From Rhizobium laguerreae (GTDB taxonomy: Bacteria > Pseudomonadota > Alphaproteobacteria > Rhizobiales > Rhizobiaceae): a stretch of 64,000 nt of DNA. Every line of letters starts with the position of its first letter. Position 1 is the first letter of the stretch. A program made the position numbers and the translations under genes. Location: positions 186,001 through 250,000 of the forward strand of contig NZ_MRDM01000030.1 in NCBI RefSeq assembly GCF_002008165.1, read 5' to 3'. Below are positions 53,816-62,761 of this stretch, one piece after another. The notes below the pieces were generated by a model. That model was not told where the DNA came from. It did no database searches and saw only the letters and a program-made list of their open reading frames with translations.

Positions 53816-54592
53816 TTAGATGCCGGCGTACCATTCGTAGCCGCGATCTTCCCAATAGCCGCCGTTCCCGCCCCACAGGCCGGCGAAGCTGTCGACCAGT
53901 TCGATGCGCATGATGTACTTGGCCTGTTTGTACCCCAGCTGCCGCTCGACCCTGAGACGCAAGGGCGCCCCGTGGCCGACGCTGAGGTCCTGGCCGTTCA
54001 TCTCGTAGGCGAGGATGGTTTGAGGATGAACCGCATCGATGAGATCGATGCTCTCGTAGTAGCGGCCGCTGCCATCGAGCGTCTTTTCGAGCTCGTCGGC
54101 ACAATGCAATACGACATAGCGCGCCGTTGGCTTGACCCCGGTGAGCCGCAACAGATGGGCGAGCGGAACGCCTCTCCACTTGCCGATGGCGCTCCAGCCT
54201 TCGACGCAGTCATGGCGGGTGATCTGGGTGCGGGAGGGAAGCGCCTTAAGATCGATGAGCGAGATCTCTCTAGGCCGATCAACAAGACCGTCGATCTTCA
54301 GTCGCCAGTTTGCAAAGTGACCTTCCAACAGTTCCGCATATTCATCGCTGTCGGGAGCACTCGTTCCATTGACACGGAAGGAGGGGGAAATGTCCTTTTC
54401 GTCAAACTCACGCGCCAGGGCATCGCGCCCCTGAAGCAGTCTCTGCGCCTTCATGGTCAGGTGCTCGGCAGAGCGAAGGACACTGGCAACGTCGGCATTC
54501 TGGTCCAGCAGGTCACACCCGGAAAGGGTCAGGGCACTCGCGCCAAGCGTGCCGCCGATGAGAAAGCGGCGTCGGGTGAGAAGCTTGCTCAT
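53816..54592 (-). CDS. Molybdopterin-dependent oxidoreductase, MsrP/YedY-like, Tat lipoprotein
   Basis: From ATG 54592, overlapping the preceding stop by ATGA, the protein has 258 residues. The N-terminus has a twin-arginine signal (TRRRFLIGG) followed by a lipobox LTLSGC. The sulfite-oxidase fold shows the cofactor Cys in RHDCVEGWSAIGKW, then GHGAPLRLRVERQLGYKQAK and a WYAGI end. It would reduce or oxidise a sulfur or similar compound at the periplasmic face, with electrons from the cytochrome b encoded just upstream. Confidence 0.9.
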   Translation of the reverse strand: MSKLLTRRRFLIGGTLGASALTLSGCDLLDQNADVASVLRSAEHLTMKAQRLLQGRDALAREFDEKDISPSFRVNGTSAPDSDEYAELLEGHFANWRLKIDGLVDRPREISLIDLKALPSRTQITRHDCVEGWSAIGKWRGVPLAHLLRLTGVKPTARYVVLHCADELEKTLDGSGRYYESIDLIDAVHPQTILAYEMNGQDLSVGHGAPLRLRVERQLGYKQAKYIMRIELVDSFAGLWGGNGGYWEDRGYEWYAGI

Positions 54593-55443
54593 GATTGTGG
54601 GCCTTTTTCCTGGATCGCATAGCGTCCGGTGATCATCGAGCGGATGTTGTTCCAAGTCCCGGACAGGACCACCATTGCCACATGGACGATGACGAAGACG
54701 ACCAGCGCTGTTGCTGTGATGAAATGGATAGTGCGGGCTGACTGGCGTCCTCCAAAGACATCGGCCAATGCGGGAAGAGCGGCGTCGACGCCGGGTGACA
54801 TGGTCAGACCCGTCAGCACCATCAGGGGGAGCAGAATGACAATGACGGCTAGATAGGTGAGCTTTTGAAGCGCGTTGTAATGCCTGGCCTCCTCCCCTTC
54901 GGGAAAGCGGAGACGGGCGTGGTCGAGAACCTCGCGGCCAAGATGGCGGGGCGAGAGTTCGTGCACCTTCGGTGCAAGGTCTCGCCTGAAATGTCCGCTC
55001 AGCAGGCTGAATCCAAGATAGAGAATACCATTGATCACAAACAGCCAGGCAAAGAAGAAATGCCAGCGACGTCCAGCCGCAAGATCCTGGAACGAGGGGA
55101 TTGTTGCCCAGGACGGGAAAGCTCGCGCAGTCGGCTCCCCATCAACATTGGAAACACCCAAGACGCCGGTTGTAGGGATCTGTAGCCCTGCGACACGCAA
55201 GAAGCCGCTTGGCGTCCCTACATCGTCGTCGGAGCCGATTGCCAGAACGGCGGGGTCGCCGTTCGCGCCATAATGACCCCAATAAAGCTCAGGGTGGGCA
55301 TTGAAGATCTGCAGCCCGCTCAAAAGGAGGAAGCTCAGGCAAAGCACGTTCAGCCAGTGCGTAAGCCGCGTCACAACGGAGTGGCGGCGGATGAAGATCG
55401 TCCGAGGATACTGAACATTGTCATTGGAACCGGTTGCGCTCAT
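54589..55443 (-). CDS. Membrane cytochrome b (b561/thiosulfate reductase type)
   Basis: From ATG 55443 (alternatives at 55458 and 55467, none with a good ribosome site) the protein has 284 residues. Haem-ligand His lie in RHSVVTRLTHWLNVLCLSF, RRWHFFFAWLFVINGILYLG and RTIHFITATALVVFVIVHVA. Four main membrane spans are seen. It should pass quinone electrons to the molybdoenzyme encoded next, an MsrPQ-like system with an unusual cytochrome. Confidence 0.9.
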   Translation of the reverse strand: MSATGSNDNVQYPRTIFIRRHSVVTRLTHWLNVLCLSFLLLSGLQIFNAHPELYWGHYGANGDPAVLAIGSDDDVGTPSGFLRVAGLQIPTTGVLGVSNVDGEPTARAFPSWATIPSFQDLAAGRRWHFFFAWLFVINGILYLGFSLLSGHFRRDLAPKVHELSPRHLGREVLDHARLRFPEGEEARHYNALQKLTYLAVIVILLPLMVLTGLTMSPGVDAALPALADVFGGRQSARTIHFITATALVVFVIVHVAMVVLSGTWNNIRSMITGRYAIQEKGPQS

Positions 55444-55553
55444 CTCAGGGTCTTTCATCTGTGGCATTTTACGGCTGCAGTTCAAACAGCCTCGATCTGT
55501 AGTCACCGGCCGAAGCAGTATGGCGGCTGCTCCGGCCAGTGACGGCGTGGTCT

Positions 55554-56180
55554 TCACATGGGGGGAACCACACCATTCTTGCCGACCACCACCTGGTGGG
55601 CGATCGGGCCTGTTGCAGCCTTTTCAGCTGTGATGAAGACAACGGCGCCGGGAACGAGATCATCCTTGGTGGCCGCGGCAATGGTCACGACAGGTGTCCC
55701 ATCCGGAATGGCGATCTTCTTTTCCTTGCCATGATAGGTCACGGTGACAGTCCGGCCATCGACGCCCTTAACTGCATCCGCGACCGTCGCATTGGTCATG
55801 CTGCTGTCGGGCTTCAGATCCCAACCGTAGCTACCCTCGCCTGTGCCTTTCATTGCCGGCGGGAAAATGAGGACCTCAAGCGCTCCATCGCCGCCGTCGG
55901 CCTTTGGCAAGGATGCGATGCCCACGAAATCGCCCGGCTTGATGTCGGTGACCTTGGCATTCGCGACGCCTGCCACCTTCCAGTCGTCGGCAAGCGCGAC
56001 ATCGATTGTCTCGCCTTCACGCGTCTGCACTTTGAGCGTTGAACCCTGGTAGTCGACGATGCTGCCGCGGACATGGACCGGCGAGGCTTTCTTATCTTCG
56101 GCAGATGCGGGTGTCGAAACGACAGTTACAGAAAGGATGCTGGTCAGCCCAAGGGCCAAGGCGGGAAAAACATTCTTCAT
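55554..56180 (-). CDS. Exported DUF5666-like protein
   Basis: The 208-residue protein has a signal peptide (ALALGLTSILSVTVVSTPASA) and two copies of a small beta domain, one from HVRGSIVDYQGSTLKVQTRE and one from TVADAVKGVDGRTVTVTYHG, like the repeats of DUF5666 proteins. It heads the operon with the cytochrome b and molybdoenzyme and has a TetR-type operator in front. It may be a periplasmic partner of the redox pair. Confidence 0.75.
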   Translation of the reverse strand: MKNVFPALALGLTSILSVTVVSTPASAEDKKASPVHVRGSIVDYQGSTLKVQTREGETIDVALADDWKVAGVANAKVTDIKPGDFVGIASLPKADGGDGALEVLIFPPAMKGTGEGSYGWDLKPDSSMTNATVADAVKGVDGRTVTVTYHGKEKKIAIPDGTPVVTIAAATKDDLVPGAVVFITAEKAATGPIAHQVVVGKNGVVPPM

Positions 56181-56189
56181 TTCTATCTT

Positions 56190-56204
56190 CCTACTAGTTG
56201 GTAG
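56190..56204. promoter_or_regulatory. TetR operator copy 1, CCTACTAGTTGGTAG
   Basis: The reverse complement, CTACCAACTAGTAGG, agrees with the operator at 56848-56862 in all but two central bases. It lies ten bases upstream of the DUF5666-like gene start, where it would block transcription of the redox operon. Confidence 0.75.
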
Positions 56205-56247
56205 TTTCGATGGATGCGATTGACCCGAGTAGACTTGCCACGCAGGA

Positions 56248-56838
56248 TTAGTGAGAGACTGTCGGCGTGAGACGATTGAGGGCAGGTTCGAGTATCATTG
56301 AGAACACTTCGGCTTTCCCATAGGCTCTCGCCGAAAGCATCGCCCCGTATACGGTTGCCAGAAATGTTTCGGCTTCAACATGCGGCGCACTGGTAAGACT
56401 CAGTTCGCCCTGCTTGGAGCCGCGCTCCATGACAGAAGCCAGCCACGAGGAGATGAAGCGAAAAAAGTTCGTCACCTCGGTTGCGACTTCCGTGGGGAGG
56501 GAAGGCAGCTCACTGGCAAGCATAGCACAGACACAGTAGGGTCTGCTGGAATCCTCAATGCATGCAGCCCAGTGGTTTGCATAAGCCTTGAGGATGTCCA
56601 GAGCATTCGGAACCTTCTGCTCAAGGACTGCCACGCTTGCCTGGCCATCCTCTCGATAACGCTTGACCAGTTCACGCACCAGATCGACCTTGCTAGGAAA
56701 ATGATGATGAATGCTTGCCTTGCGGATACCGACAATCTCCGAGATATCAGCATAGCTGAAGCCATTGTAGCCGCCGCTTATCAGAAGGTTTCGGGTGGAC
56801 GCCAGAATGTCGTCCGAGGTGGTCGAAAGATTGCTCAT
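56248..56838 (-). CDS. TetR family regulator
   Basis: The 196-residue protein has a TetR helix-turn-helix with ADISEIVGIRKASIHHHFPS at about residues 25-45, then a helical ligand domain. It lies just upstream of the redox operon, and matching dyads occur before its own gene and before the operon. It should repress both and release them on binding an effector. Confidence 0.92.
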   Translation of the reverse strand: MSNLSTTSDDILASTRNLLISGGYNGFSYADISEIVGIRKASIHHHFPSKVDLVRELVKRYREDGQASVAVLEQKVPNALDILKAYANHWAACIEDSSRPYCVCAMLASELPSLPTEVATEVTNFFRFISSWLASVMERGSKQGELSLTSAPHVEAETFLATVYGAMLSARAYGKAEVFSMILEPALNRLTPTVSH

Positions 56839-56847
56839 CCAGCTTTT

Positions 56848-56862
56848 CTACCTTCTAGTAGG
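56848..56862. promoter_or_regulatory. TetR operator copy 2, CTACCTTCTAGTAGG
   Basis: It lies ten bases upstream of the TetR gene and matches copy 1. Autoregulation is likely. Confidence 0.75.
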
Positions 56863-56888
56863 CAGAGCGTCAAGAGCAAATATTTGCG

Positions 56889-57716
56889 TCAGCCGTCCGT
56901 GGAGACGGTCACGTCTTTCCAAGCTTCGATTTCCTGGGTCAGGCGTTCGATCCGCGCCGTTACATGTTTAAGCGCATCGCTGCCAAGGAGAAGTTGCGGT
57001 GGAGGATTGTCGGATACGATGAGGGTCAGCACGGCAGCGGCGAGCTTTTGCGGGTTACCGAGTTGCTTGCCGCTCACCGCCTGGCGCGTCTCGCGGATCG
57101 GATCAAATAGGCTGTCGTAATCCGCAATGGAACGCTCTGTGCGGACCATGGAACGACCTGCCCAGTCTGTCCGAAACGAACCGGGGCAAAGGGTTGTCAC
57201 GTGCACACCGAACGGCGCCATTTCCGAACGCATGACCTCTGAAATGCCCTGCAGCGCAAACTTGCTGCCGCAGTAATATGCGATGCCGGGCATGGTGATC
57301 ATACCACCCATCGACGTGACGTTGACGATAAAGCCACGGCGGCGCTCACGGAACCTCGGAAGAAACGCCTTGGCCACAGCAACGGCGCCGAACACGTTCA
57401 CGTCGAACTGGCGGCGCATCTCCTCGATCGGTGATTCCTCAAGTACACCTTCGTGCCCGTATCCTGCATTGTTGATCAGCACATCGACTGGGCCGTGGTC
57501 TTCCTCCGCTTGCTGAACCACGACCGGAATGCGGTCAAAATCGGTTACATCGCATAGGACTGAGTGGAGCGCTGGCAGTTTCTTTGACAACACGTCACGA
57601 GAGGCTTCGGAGCGGATAGTCCCGATAACCTTGTGACCGGCATCGATTGCGGCAGTGGCGATGGCCAGCCCAAAGCCTGAGTTCGCCCCCGTAATGAAGA
57701 AAGTCTTTGGCGACAT
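56889..57716 (-). CDS. SDR family oxidoreductase
   Basis: From ATG 57716 (AAGGAG upstream) the protein has 275 residues, with TFFITGANSGFGLAIATAA, NNAGYGHEGVLEE, YYCGSKFALQGISE and CPGSFRTDWAGRS. It is similar in type to the SDR at 50612. It is divergent from the AraC gene at 57810 and is the likely target of that regulator. Confidence 0.92.
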   Translation of the reverse strand: MSPKTFFITGANSGFGLAIATAAIDAGHKVIGTIRSEASRDVLSKKLPALHSVLCDVTDFDRIPVVVQQAEEDHGPVDVLINNAGYGHEGVLEESPIEEMRRQFDVNVFGAVAVAKAFLPRFRERRRGFIVNVTSMGGMITMPGIAYYCGSKFALQGISEVMRSEMAPFGVHVTTLCPGSFRTDWAGRSMVRTERSIADYDSLFDPIRETRQAVSGKQLGNPQKLAAAVLTLIVSDNPPPQLLLGSDALKHVTARIERLTQEIEAWKDVTVSTDG

Positions 57717-57809
57717 TTCTGAAACTCCTTGATTGCCCGTTGATGTGACAGATAATCTGGAGACCACGCCAGTTCGATTGCGAATCCTATTAGAGTGTTG
57801 CCAATTCCT

Positions 57810-58721
57810 ATGAACTGTAAAAATCCGCCCTCTACACATGACCAGTCTGCCGCCTTGGCCGGACAACTCGCTCCTCGTCTCGGCTACAATCAGACCGCGC
57901 TCGGTTGTATCCGTATCCTACGCACGGAAGCAGTGCTGAATGACATTCCGGTTCTTTATAAGCCGGGGGCCGTGTTCGTATTGCAGGGGAGCAAACACGG
58001 CATTCTGGACGGGGAAATCTACCTCTACGACGAGGACCACTATCTTGCCGTTTCGGTACCCGTTCCCTTCCGGATGACATCTACAGCCAGTCCACGGCGG
58101 CCTCTGCTCGCGGTCTATTTAGAGTTCGATATGCAGATGGCGGCCGAGATCGCCACGCAGCTCGAAAAACTCGCCGGACCTGCAAATGCCAAGCCAAGAG
58201 GTCTCCTGTCGAGCAGAATGGCGAGCGATATCGAGGATGTCCTGTTGCGCTTGCTGACGGCGATTGGCAGCCCGGTTGAGGTCGCCGTCCTTGGCGGCTC
58301 CATCCTGCGTGAACTGCATTACCGGGTCATGTCAGGGCCGCAAGGCGGCGCAGTGATCGCGGCCCTGCAGCGGAAGGGGACGTCGGGAAAACTGGTCGAG
58401 AGCCTGGCATGGCTGCGCAAGAACTACGGCTCTGAAATCACCGTTGCGGACCTTGCCAGAGCGGTGGGCATGAGCGTTCCTTCCTACCACGTTCATTTCA
58501 AGGATCTGACCGGCTCCAGTCCGATGCAATATGTGAAAGCGATGCGGCTCCATGAGGCGAGACTGATGATCGCCCGCCACAGTGGAACGATCGCAGAGGT
58601 GGCGGCATCGGTAGGCTATGTCAGCCCGGCGCAATTCAGCCGCGACTTCAAACGGCATTTCGGGCGCACCGCGTCGGAAGAAGTCAAGTGGGTCCAACAT
58701 CATCTGGGCGAACAGGTTTGA
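57810..58721 (+). CDS. AraC family regulator with AraC_N domain
   Basis: From ATG 57810 the protein has 303 residues; a TTG at 57795 is possible. The N-terminal cupin-like domain runs to about residue 190 (VFVLQGSKHGILDGE). The two helix-turn-helix motifs are in ITVADLARAVGMSVPSYHVH and GTIAEVAASVGYVSPAQFSR. It is of the kind often found divergent from SDR or hydrolase genes it activates. Confidence 0.9.
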   Translation: MNCKNPPSTHDQSAALAGQLAPRLGYNQTALGCIRILRTEAVLNDIPVLYKPGAVFVLQGSKHGILDGEIYLYDEDHYLAVSVPVPFRMTSTASPRRPLLAVYLEFDMQMAAEIATQLEKLAGPANAKPRGLLSSRMASDIEDVLLRLLTAIGSPVEVAVLGGSILRELHYRVMSGPQGGAVIAALQRKGTSGKLVESLAWLRKNYGSEITVADLARAVGMSVPSYHVHFKDLTGSSPMQYVKAMRLHEARLMIARHSGTIAEVAASVGYVSPAQFSRDFKRHFGRTASEEVKWVQHHLGEQV

Positions 58722-58740
58722 CCATTGCCCCTCATCGTTC

Positions 58741-59478
58741 TCACAATCGATCGACCGTCAAAGACGCAACATAGCGTAAAGCAGCTTGAAGGGCGGCTTT
58801 ACAATGAATGAGGGTCGTGTCGAAGACGGGAACGCCAATGTTATCCTGGTTCAACAGCATACCCACCTCGGTGCAGCCGAGGATAAGACAGTCGCAGCCT
58901 TTGTCGACCAGGCGCTGCGCAATCCGCTGATAGGTCAAGCGGCTCTCTTCGCGAACGATGTCGCGGCACAGCTCGTCATAGATAATACGATGGGTTTCTG
59001 CTCGATCATCAGCTTCAGGAATCGTTGGCGACAGTCCCTGAGCGATGAGGCGGTCGGTGTAGAAGGTCTGTTCCATAGTGAAGGCGGTTGCCATCAAACC
59101 CGGTCTGCGGAAACCGCCGTCGAGGATAGCGGTCGCAGTTGCGTCCGCGATGTGCACGAACGGGATCGACACCCCGCCCACGATTTTGTCCGCCACCTTG
59201 TGCATGGTATTCGTCGCCAGGATGAGGAGGTCAGCACCTCCGCGCTGCAGCGCGATAGCATGTTCATTGAGGATGTGGCCCGCCGCGTCCCAATCGGAGG
59301 ATGCCTGCAACTTTTCGATTTCGTCGAAGTCGACAGACCGTATGAGAAGCTCGGGAGAATGAAGTCCCCCCAGGCTCTCGCGGGTAAGCCTGCAGAGTTC
59401 TCGGTAATAAATCTGGGTTGATGTCGCGGACATTCCGCCAAGTATGCCGATGGTCTTCAAATGTTTCTCCATGTTCAT
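58741..59478 (-). CDS. Aspartate/glutamate racemase family protein, one catalytic Cys missing
   Basis: The 245-residue protein is close to YgeA: IGILGGMSATSTQIYYRELC, SVDFDEIEKLQ and HIADATA. Two Cys normally act as acid and base. The second is present (LILGCTEVGM), but where YgeA reads CTNTMHK this protein reads ATNTMHK, so the first is Ala. Racemisation should be impaired; a lyase, hydrolase or isomerase activity is possible. It is convergent with the AraC gene. Confidence 0.85.
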   Translation of the reverse strand: MNMEKHLKTIGILGGMSATSTQIYYRELCRLTRESLGGLHSPELLIRSVDFDEIEKLQASSDWDAAGHILNEHAIALQRGGADLLILATNTMHKVADKIVGGVSIPFVHIADATATAILDGGFRRPGLMATAFTMEQTFYTDRLIAQGLSPTIPEADDRAETHRIIYDELCRDIVREESRLTYQRIAQRLVDKGCDCLILGCTEVGMLLNQDNIGVPVFDTTLIHCKAALQAALRYVASLTVDRL

Positions 59479-59729
59479 ACGTTAGGCCTGTTACCGCTCA
59501 ACGGGCGCTTGAGCAGAAACCAGGCCTCCCATATTCGCTACCCCGGTACGATTGCAACGTCAGGAAAACCACCAACTGAGTGAGAGAAATTCCTGAATGA
59601 TGGCCGCCGTCCGCTTCGCCAAATTTACGCGCACAGTGCAGCGGAGGGAACTCCGCGGCCAATGCGCGCCTAAATTCCGCGTTATCACCTACAGGGTGGA
59701 GCGGCGAGGGACCGCCTCATGTCAATTGC

Positions 59730-60485
59730 TCAAGCACTGATGCCGCCGTCGACGAGAATGCCTGAGCCGGTAATGTAGGCTGCACCGGGCCCCGCGAGAA
59801 AGGCGACGGCCACTGCGACTTCTCTGGTTTTACCGTATCGAGCAATCGAGAGGTTTGGCAGGATCGCGGCTGCGAGCGCGCCATCGGCAGGGTTCATGTC
59901 AGTATCAATCGGACCTGGTCGAACCAGATTGACCGTAATTTCCCGAGAGCCCAGCTCACGTGCGAGACCGCGCGTGAAGCTTTCCAGCGCAGACTTGGTC
60001 GCGGCATAGACCGCGATCCCCGCGAACGGCACAGCCAGACCCGCATTGCTGCCGGTACTGATGATGCGACCTCCGTTGGGAATGTATTTCAGCGCCGCCT
60101 GAGTGATCAAAAAGACGCCCCGAACATTGACGTTTAGCTGCAGGTCAATCTCCTCAAGTGGCTGCGTGGAGAAATCACTTGCGAAAAGGACGCCGGCGTT
60201 ATTAACCAAAATATCAAGGCCGCCGAGGTGGGCGACGGTCTGCTCGACAGTGGCCCTTGCCGCTTCTGGTTGCGCGGCATCGGCATGGATGGCGATCGCT
60301 TTTCGGCCCATGGCGCGGATCTCGGCAACGAGAGCTTCCGCCTTCTCGACCGACTTCTCATAGGTGATCGCAACGTCGGCACCGTCCTCGGCCAGTTTTA
60401 GCGCGATGGCCGCACCGATACCGCGTGCCGCACCGGTGACCAGCGCGCGCTTGCCGGCGAGAGGTAGTGTGGAGATGTTGTTCAT
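59730..60485 (-). CDS. SDR family oxidoreductase (FabG-like)
   Basis: The 251-residue protein has TGAARGIGAAIALKLAEDG, NNAGVLFASDF, YAATKSALESFTRGLA and the YITGSGILVDGGISA end. It is a classical NADP-dependent SDR. It follows the DHA2 transporter gene by 88 bases on the same strand and may be cotranscribed with it under the TetR regulator at 62073. Confidence 0.92.
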   Translation of the reverse strand: MNNISTLPLAGKRALVTGAARGIGAAIALKLAEDGADVAITYEKSVEKAEALVAEIRAMGRKAIAIHADAAQPEAARATVEQTVAHLGGLDILVNNAGVLFASDFSTQPLEEIDLQLNVNVRGVFLITQAALKYIPNGGRIISTGSNAGLAVPFAGIAVYAATKSALESFTRGLARELGSREITVNLVRPGPIDTDMNPADGALAAAILPNLSIARYGKTREVAVAVAFLAGPGAAYITGSGILVDGGISA

Positions 60486-60573
60486 GGAGAGTACCTCTGA
60501 ATGTTTCTGTTTTGCTCGGGAGTTTCACGCCGTTTCCGCACGATCGGCTGACGATGCGCTGCAATGGCCCTGC

Positions 60574-61992
60574 TCATGGACGTAACGGTTTGGTCGATGT
60601 CAGGCTGACGGAAAGCCATCCCGCAATGAGAAGACAAATGGCAATTGCAACGGCTGCAACGCTGTATGCTAGGCCAATGGACTGAACGTCTGTGGCCGAT
60701 CCCAAGATCGAAAAGAACAATCCGCCAACGATTGCGGCTGCCAACGCACCGCCAATCTGAAACATCGAATTGACGAGACCGGAGGCCAATCCCGACTGCG
60801 TTCTGTCTACCCTTTGCACGATACTCCTCACCAGGTTTGGAAGGGCGATCCCCTGCCCCGCCCCGATGAGAAAAAGCGCAACAAAAAGGAATCGCGGAAG
60901 GCCATTCGAGATCAAGACCGCCGTTCCAGACAACCCTGCAGCTTGCAGCACCATCCCGGCGCCGGCGGAAAATCTTCCGAAGACGCTGAGGATGCGCTCA
61001 CTTGCAAAAGGACCAAGGACGAAGCCGACGGCCGCAGGAAGGATCGCCAGCCCGGCCTCGAAAGGCGTCCGACCAAGGCCACCCTGCTGATAGACCGAGA
61101 ATATCAGCCAGAAGGCCGCAAGGGCGTAGAAGAACAAGGCAGCCAGCAGCCCGCGCATGAGTCCACGGTTTTGCAGCAGGCTAGGTGCAAGAATCGGATC
61201 TCTCCCCGTCGACTCCAGATGTTTCTCATGCCGCCAGAACAGGAGGAAAAACGGGAGGGACGTGGCAAGCATCAGGATTAGCCAGATCGGCCACCCCTGC
61301 TCCCGCCCCTCGATCAGCGGTGCGATCAGTGCAAACAGCGCAATCGCGATCAGCAATGCTCCGCCAAGATCCAGTTTGCTTGGGTGCTGCGATCGGGTTT
61401 CCCGCAACGTGATGAAGGCGGACGGCGCGGCGACCGCGATAACCGGCAGATTGATGAGGAAGATGGCTCTCCATCCAAGATCAAGGATATCAAGCGCAAT
61501 CAACGCGCCACCGAGAAACAGACCAACCATCGATGCCACCCCGAACGTCAGGGCATAAAAGCCGAGGGCCTTTGATTTTTCGTGGTCTGGGAAAATTGCA
61601 TTGATGGAAGCCAAGGCTTGCGGTGCCATAATTGCCGCTGCAAACCCCTGAAGGAAACGGCCGACGATCAGCGCGGCTGGAGACCAGGCAAACCCGCATA
61701 AGGCAGATGCGGCTGCAAACCCGACCATTCCAGCCAGAAAGACATTTCGTCGACCATAGAGATCTCCAAGCCTGCCCCCAGTGATCAGCATCACAGCATA
61801 GGTGGTGGCGTAACCGGAGATAATCAGCTGCATCGTTGATGCAGAGGCCCTGAAATCCGCCCGGATCGAGGGCAGCGCCACATTGACGATGAAGAAATCG
61901 AGCGGTGGCAAAAAGGCGCCAGTCAAAAGGATTACCAGTGCCATCCATCGACGTGGATCGAGTTTATCATTGGGATTGCTGGTGTCTCTCAT
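60574..61992 (-). CDS. MFS transporter, DHA2 (EmrB/QacA) family
   Basis: From ATG 61992 (GGAG upstream; a GTG four codons earlier is less good) the protein has 472 residues. About 14 membrane spans are seen, with FFIVNVALPSIRADF in the first span region and GGRLGDLYGRRNVFLAGM, the motif A loop. It is a proton-driven multidrug efflux pump. A dyad operator lies between it and the TetR gene. Confidence 0.92.
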   Translation of the reverse strand: MRDTSNPNDKLDPRRWMALVILLTGAFLPPLDFFIVNVALPSIRADFRASASTMQLIISGYATTYAVMLITGGRLGDLYGRRNVFLAGMVGFAAASALCGFAWSPAALIVGRFLQGFAAAIMAPQALASINAIFPDHEKSKALGFYALTFGVASMVGLFLGGALIALDILDLGWRAIFLINLPVIAVAAPSAFITLRETRSQHPSKLDLGGALLIAIALFALIAPLIEGREQGWPIWLILMLATSLPFFLLFWRHEKHLESTGRDPILAPSLLQNRGLMRGLLAALFFYALAAFWLIFSVYQQGGLGRTPFEAGLAILPAAVGFVLGPFASERILSVFGRFSAGAGMVLQAAGLSGTAVLISNGLPRFLFVALFLIGAGQGIALPNLVRSIVQRVDRTQSGLASGLVNSMFQIGGALAAAIVGGLFFSILGSATDVQSIGLAYSVAAVAIAICLLIAGWLSVSLTSTKPLRP

Positions 61993-62042
61993 AAGTGTCT
62001 CCACATCGGCCGAAAAACCGATCGACGGTTTGCAATGTTAAA

Positions 62043-62068
62043 AATTTGGAACCGTTTGGTTCCAAATT
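62043..62068. promoter_or_regulatory. TetR operator upstream of the efflux gene
   Basis: AATTTGGAACC and GGTTCCAAATT are perfect 11-bp arms around GTTT. It lies 51 bases upstream of the transporter start. A related dyad precedes the TetR gene. Confidence 0.75.
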
Positions 62069-62072
62069 GAAG

Positions 62073-62684
62073 TCAGCCAAGCGCCTTTAGCGCCAGTTCG
62101 ACCATGGCCCTCGTCTCAGCGCGATCCGCTCCTGCCTTGGCCAAAACCCGCATGCCCTGAATCTGACACACGAGGAACCTGGCAAGCGTTCGTTCATCCA
62201 GCCCGGGATCAATATCGCCCAAGGCCTGCGCTCTTATGATCGCCGCCGCATAAAGATCTTGCAGCCGCCTGAACAGCCGGAAAATACGTGGTGCGACCTC
62301 TTTATCCTCTGGAAGCATCTCGACGGCTGCAAAGACGACAAAGCATCCACGCAAACCTTCCGTTCCCGATGCTTGATCCACTTGTTGAGAAAATGCTTCG
62401 CGAATTGCGGCTTTGGGCGATGGATTGGAATGCAGCGTTTCACCGACCGAGCGAACGGCGTCCTCGATGTAAGCGTCGAGGGCGCGCAGATAGACGCCTC
62501 GCTTGTCGACGAAAGCCTTATAAAAGCTGCCTCTGGAAAGCTCCATGCCTTCGAGCAGGTCGGGAAGAGATGCATCATGATATCCCCGGGTCCAAAAGAC
62601 GTCCATAGCTTTGCGAACTGCTTGATCGAGTTCGAATTCGCGAGGGCGACCAACGGATGCGGATGTCTGATTGCGCTTTACCAT
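62073..62684 (-). CDS. TetR family regulator of the efflux gene
   Basis: The 203-residue protein starts MVKRNQTSASVGRPREFELD and has a TetR helix-turn-helix (SLPDLLEGMELSRGSFYKAF). It is directly upstream of the DHA2 pump gene, with matching dyads before both. It should repress both until an effector binds. The C-terminal domain resembles the TetR_C_16-like group. Confidence 0.93.
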   Translation of the reverse strand: MVKRNQTSASVGRPREFELDQAVRKAMDVFWTRGYHDASLPDLLEGMELSRGSFYKAFVDKRGVYLRALDAYIEDAVRSVGETLHSNPSPKAAIREAFSQQVDQASGTEGLRGCFVVFAAVEMLPEDKEVAPRIFRLFRRLQDLYAAAIIRAQALGDIDPGLDERTLARFLVCQIQGMRVLAKAGADRAETRAMVELALKALG

Positions 62685-62691
62685 AGCAACT

Positions 62692-62715
62692 ATTTGGAAC
62701 CATTTGGTTCATAAT
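62692..62715. promoter_or_regulatory. TetR operator upstream of the TetR gene
   Basis: ATTTGGAACC-ATTT-GGTTCATAAT is an imperfect copy of the dyad at 62043-62068, eight bases upstream of the TetR start. Confidence 0.7.
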
Positions 62716-62761
62716 GCAAGTGATATTTTGGGAATGCTTCGTCAAGCGTTCGGCATCCAGG

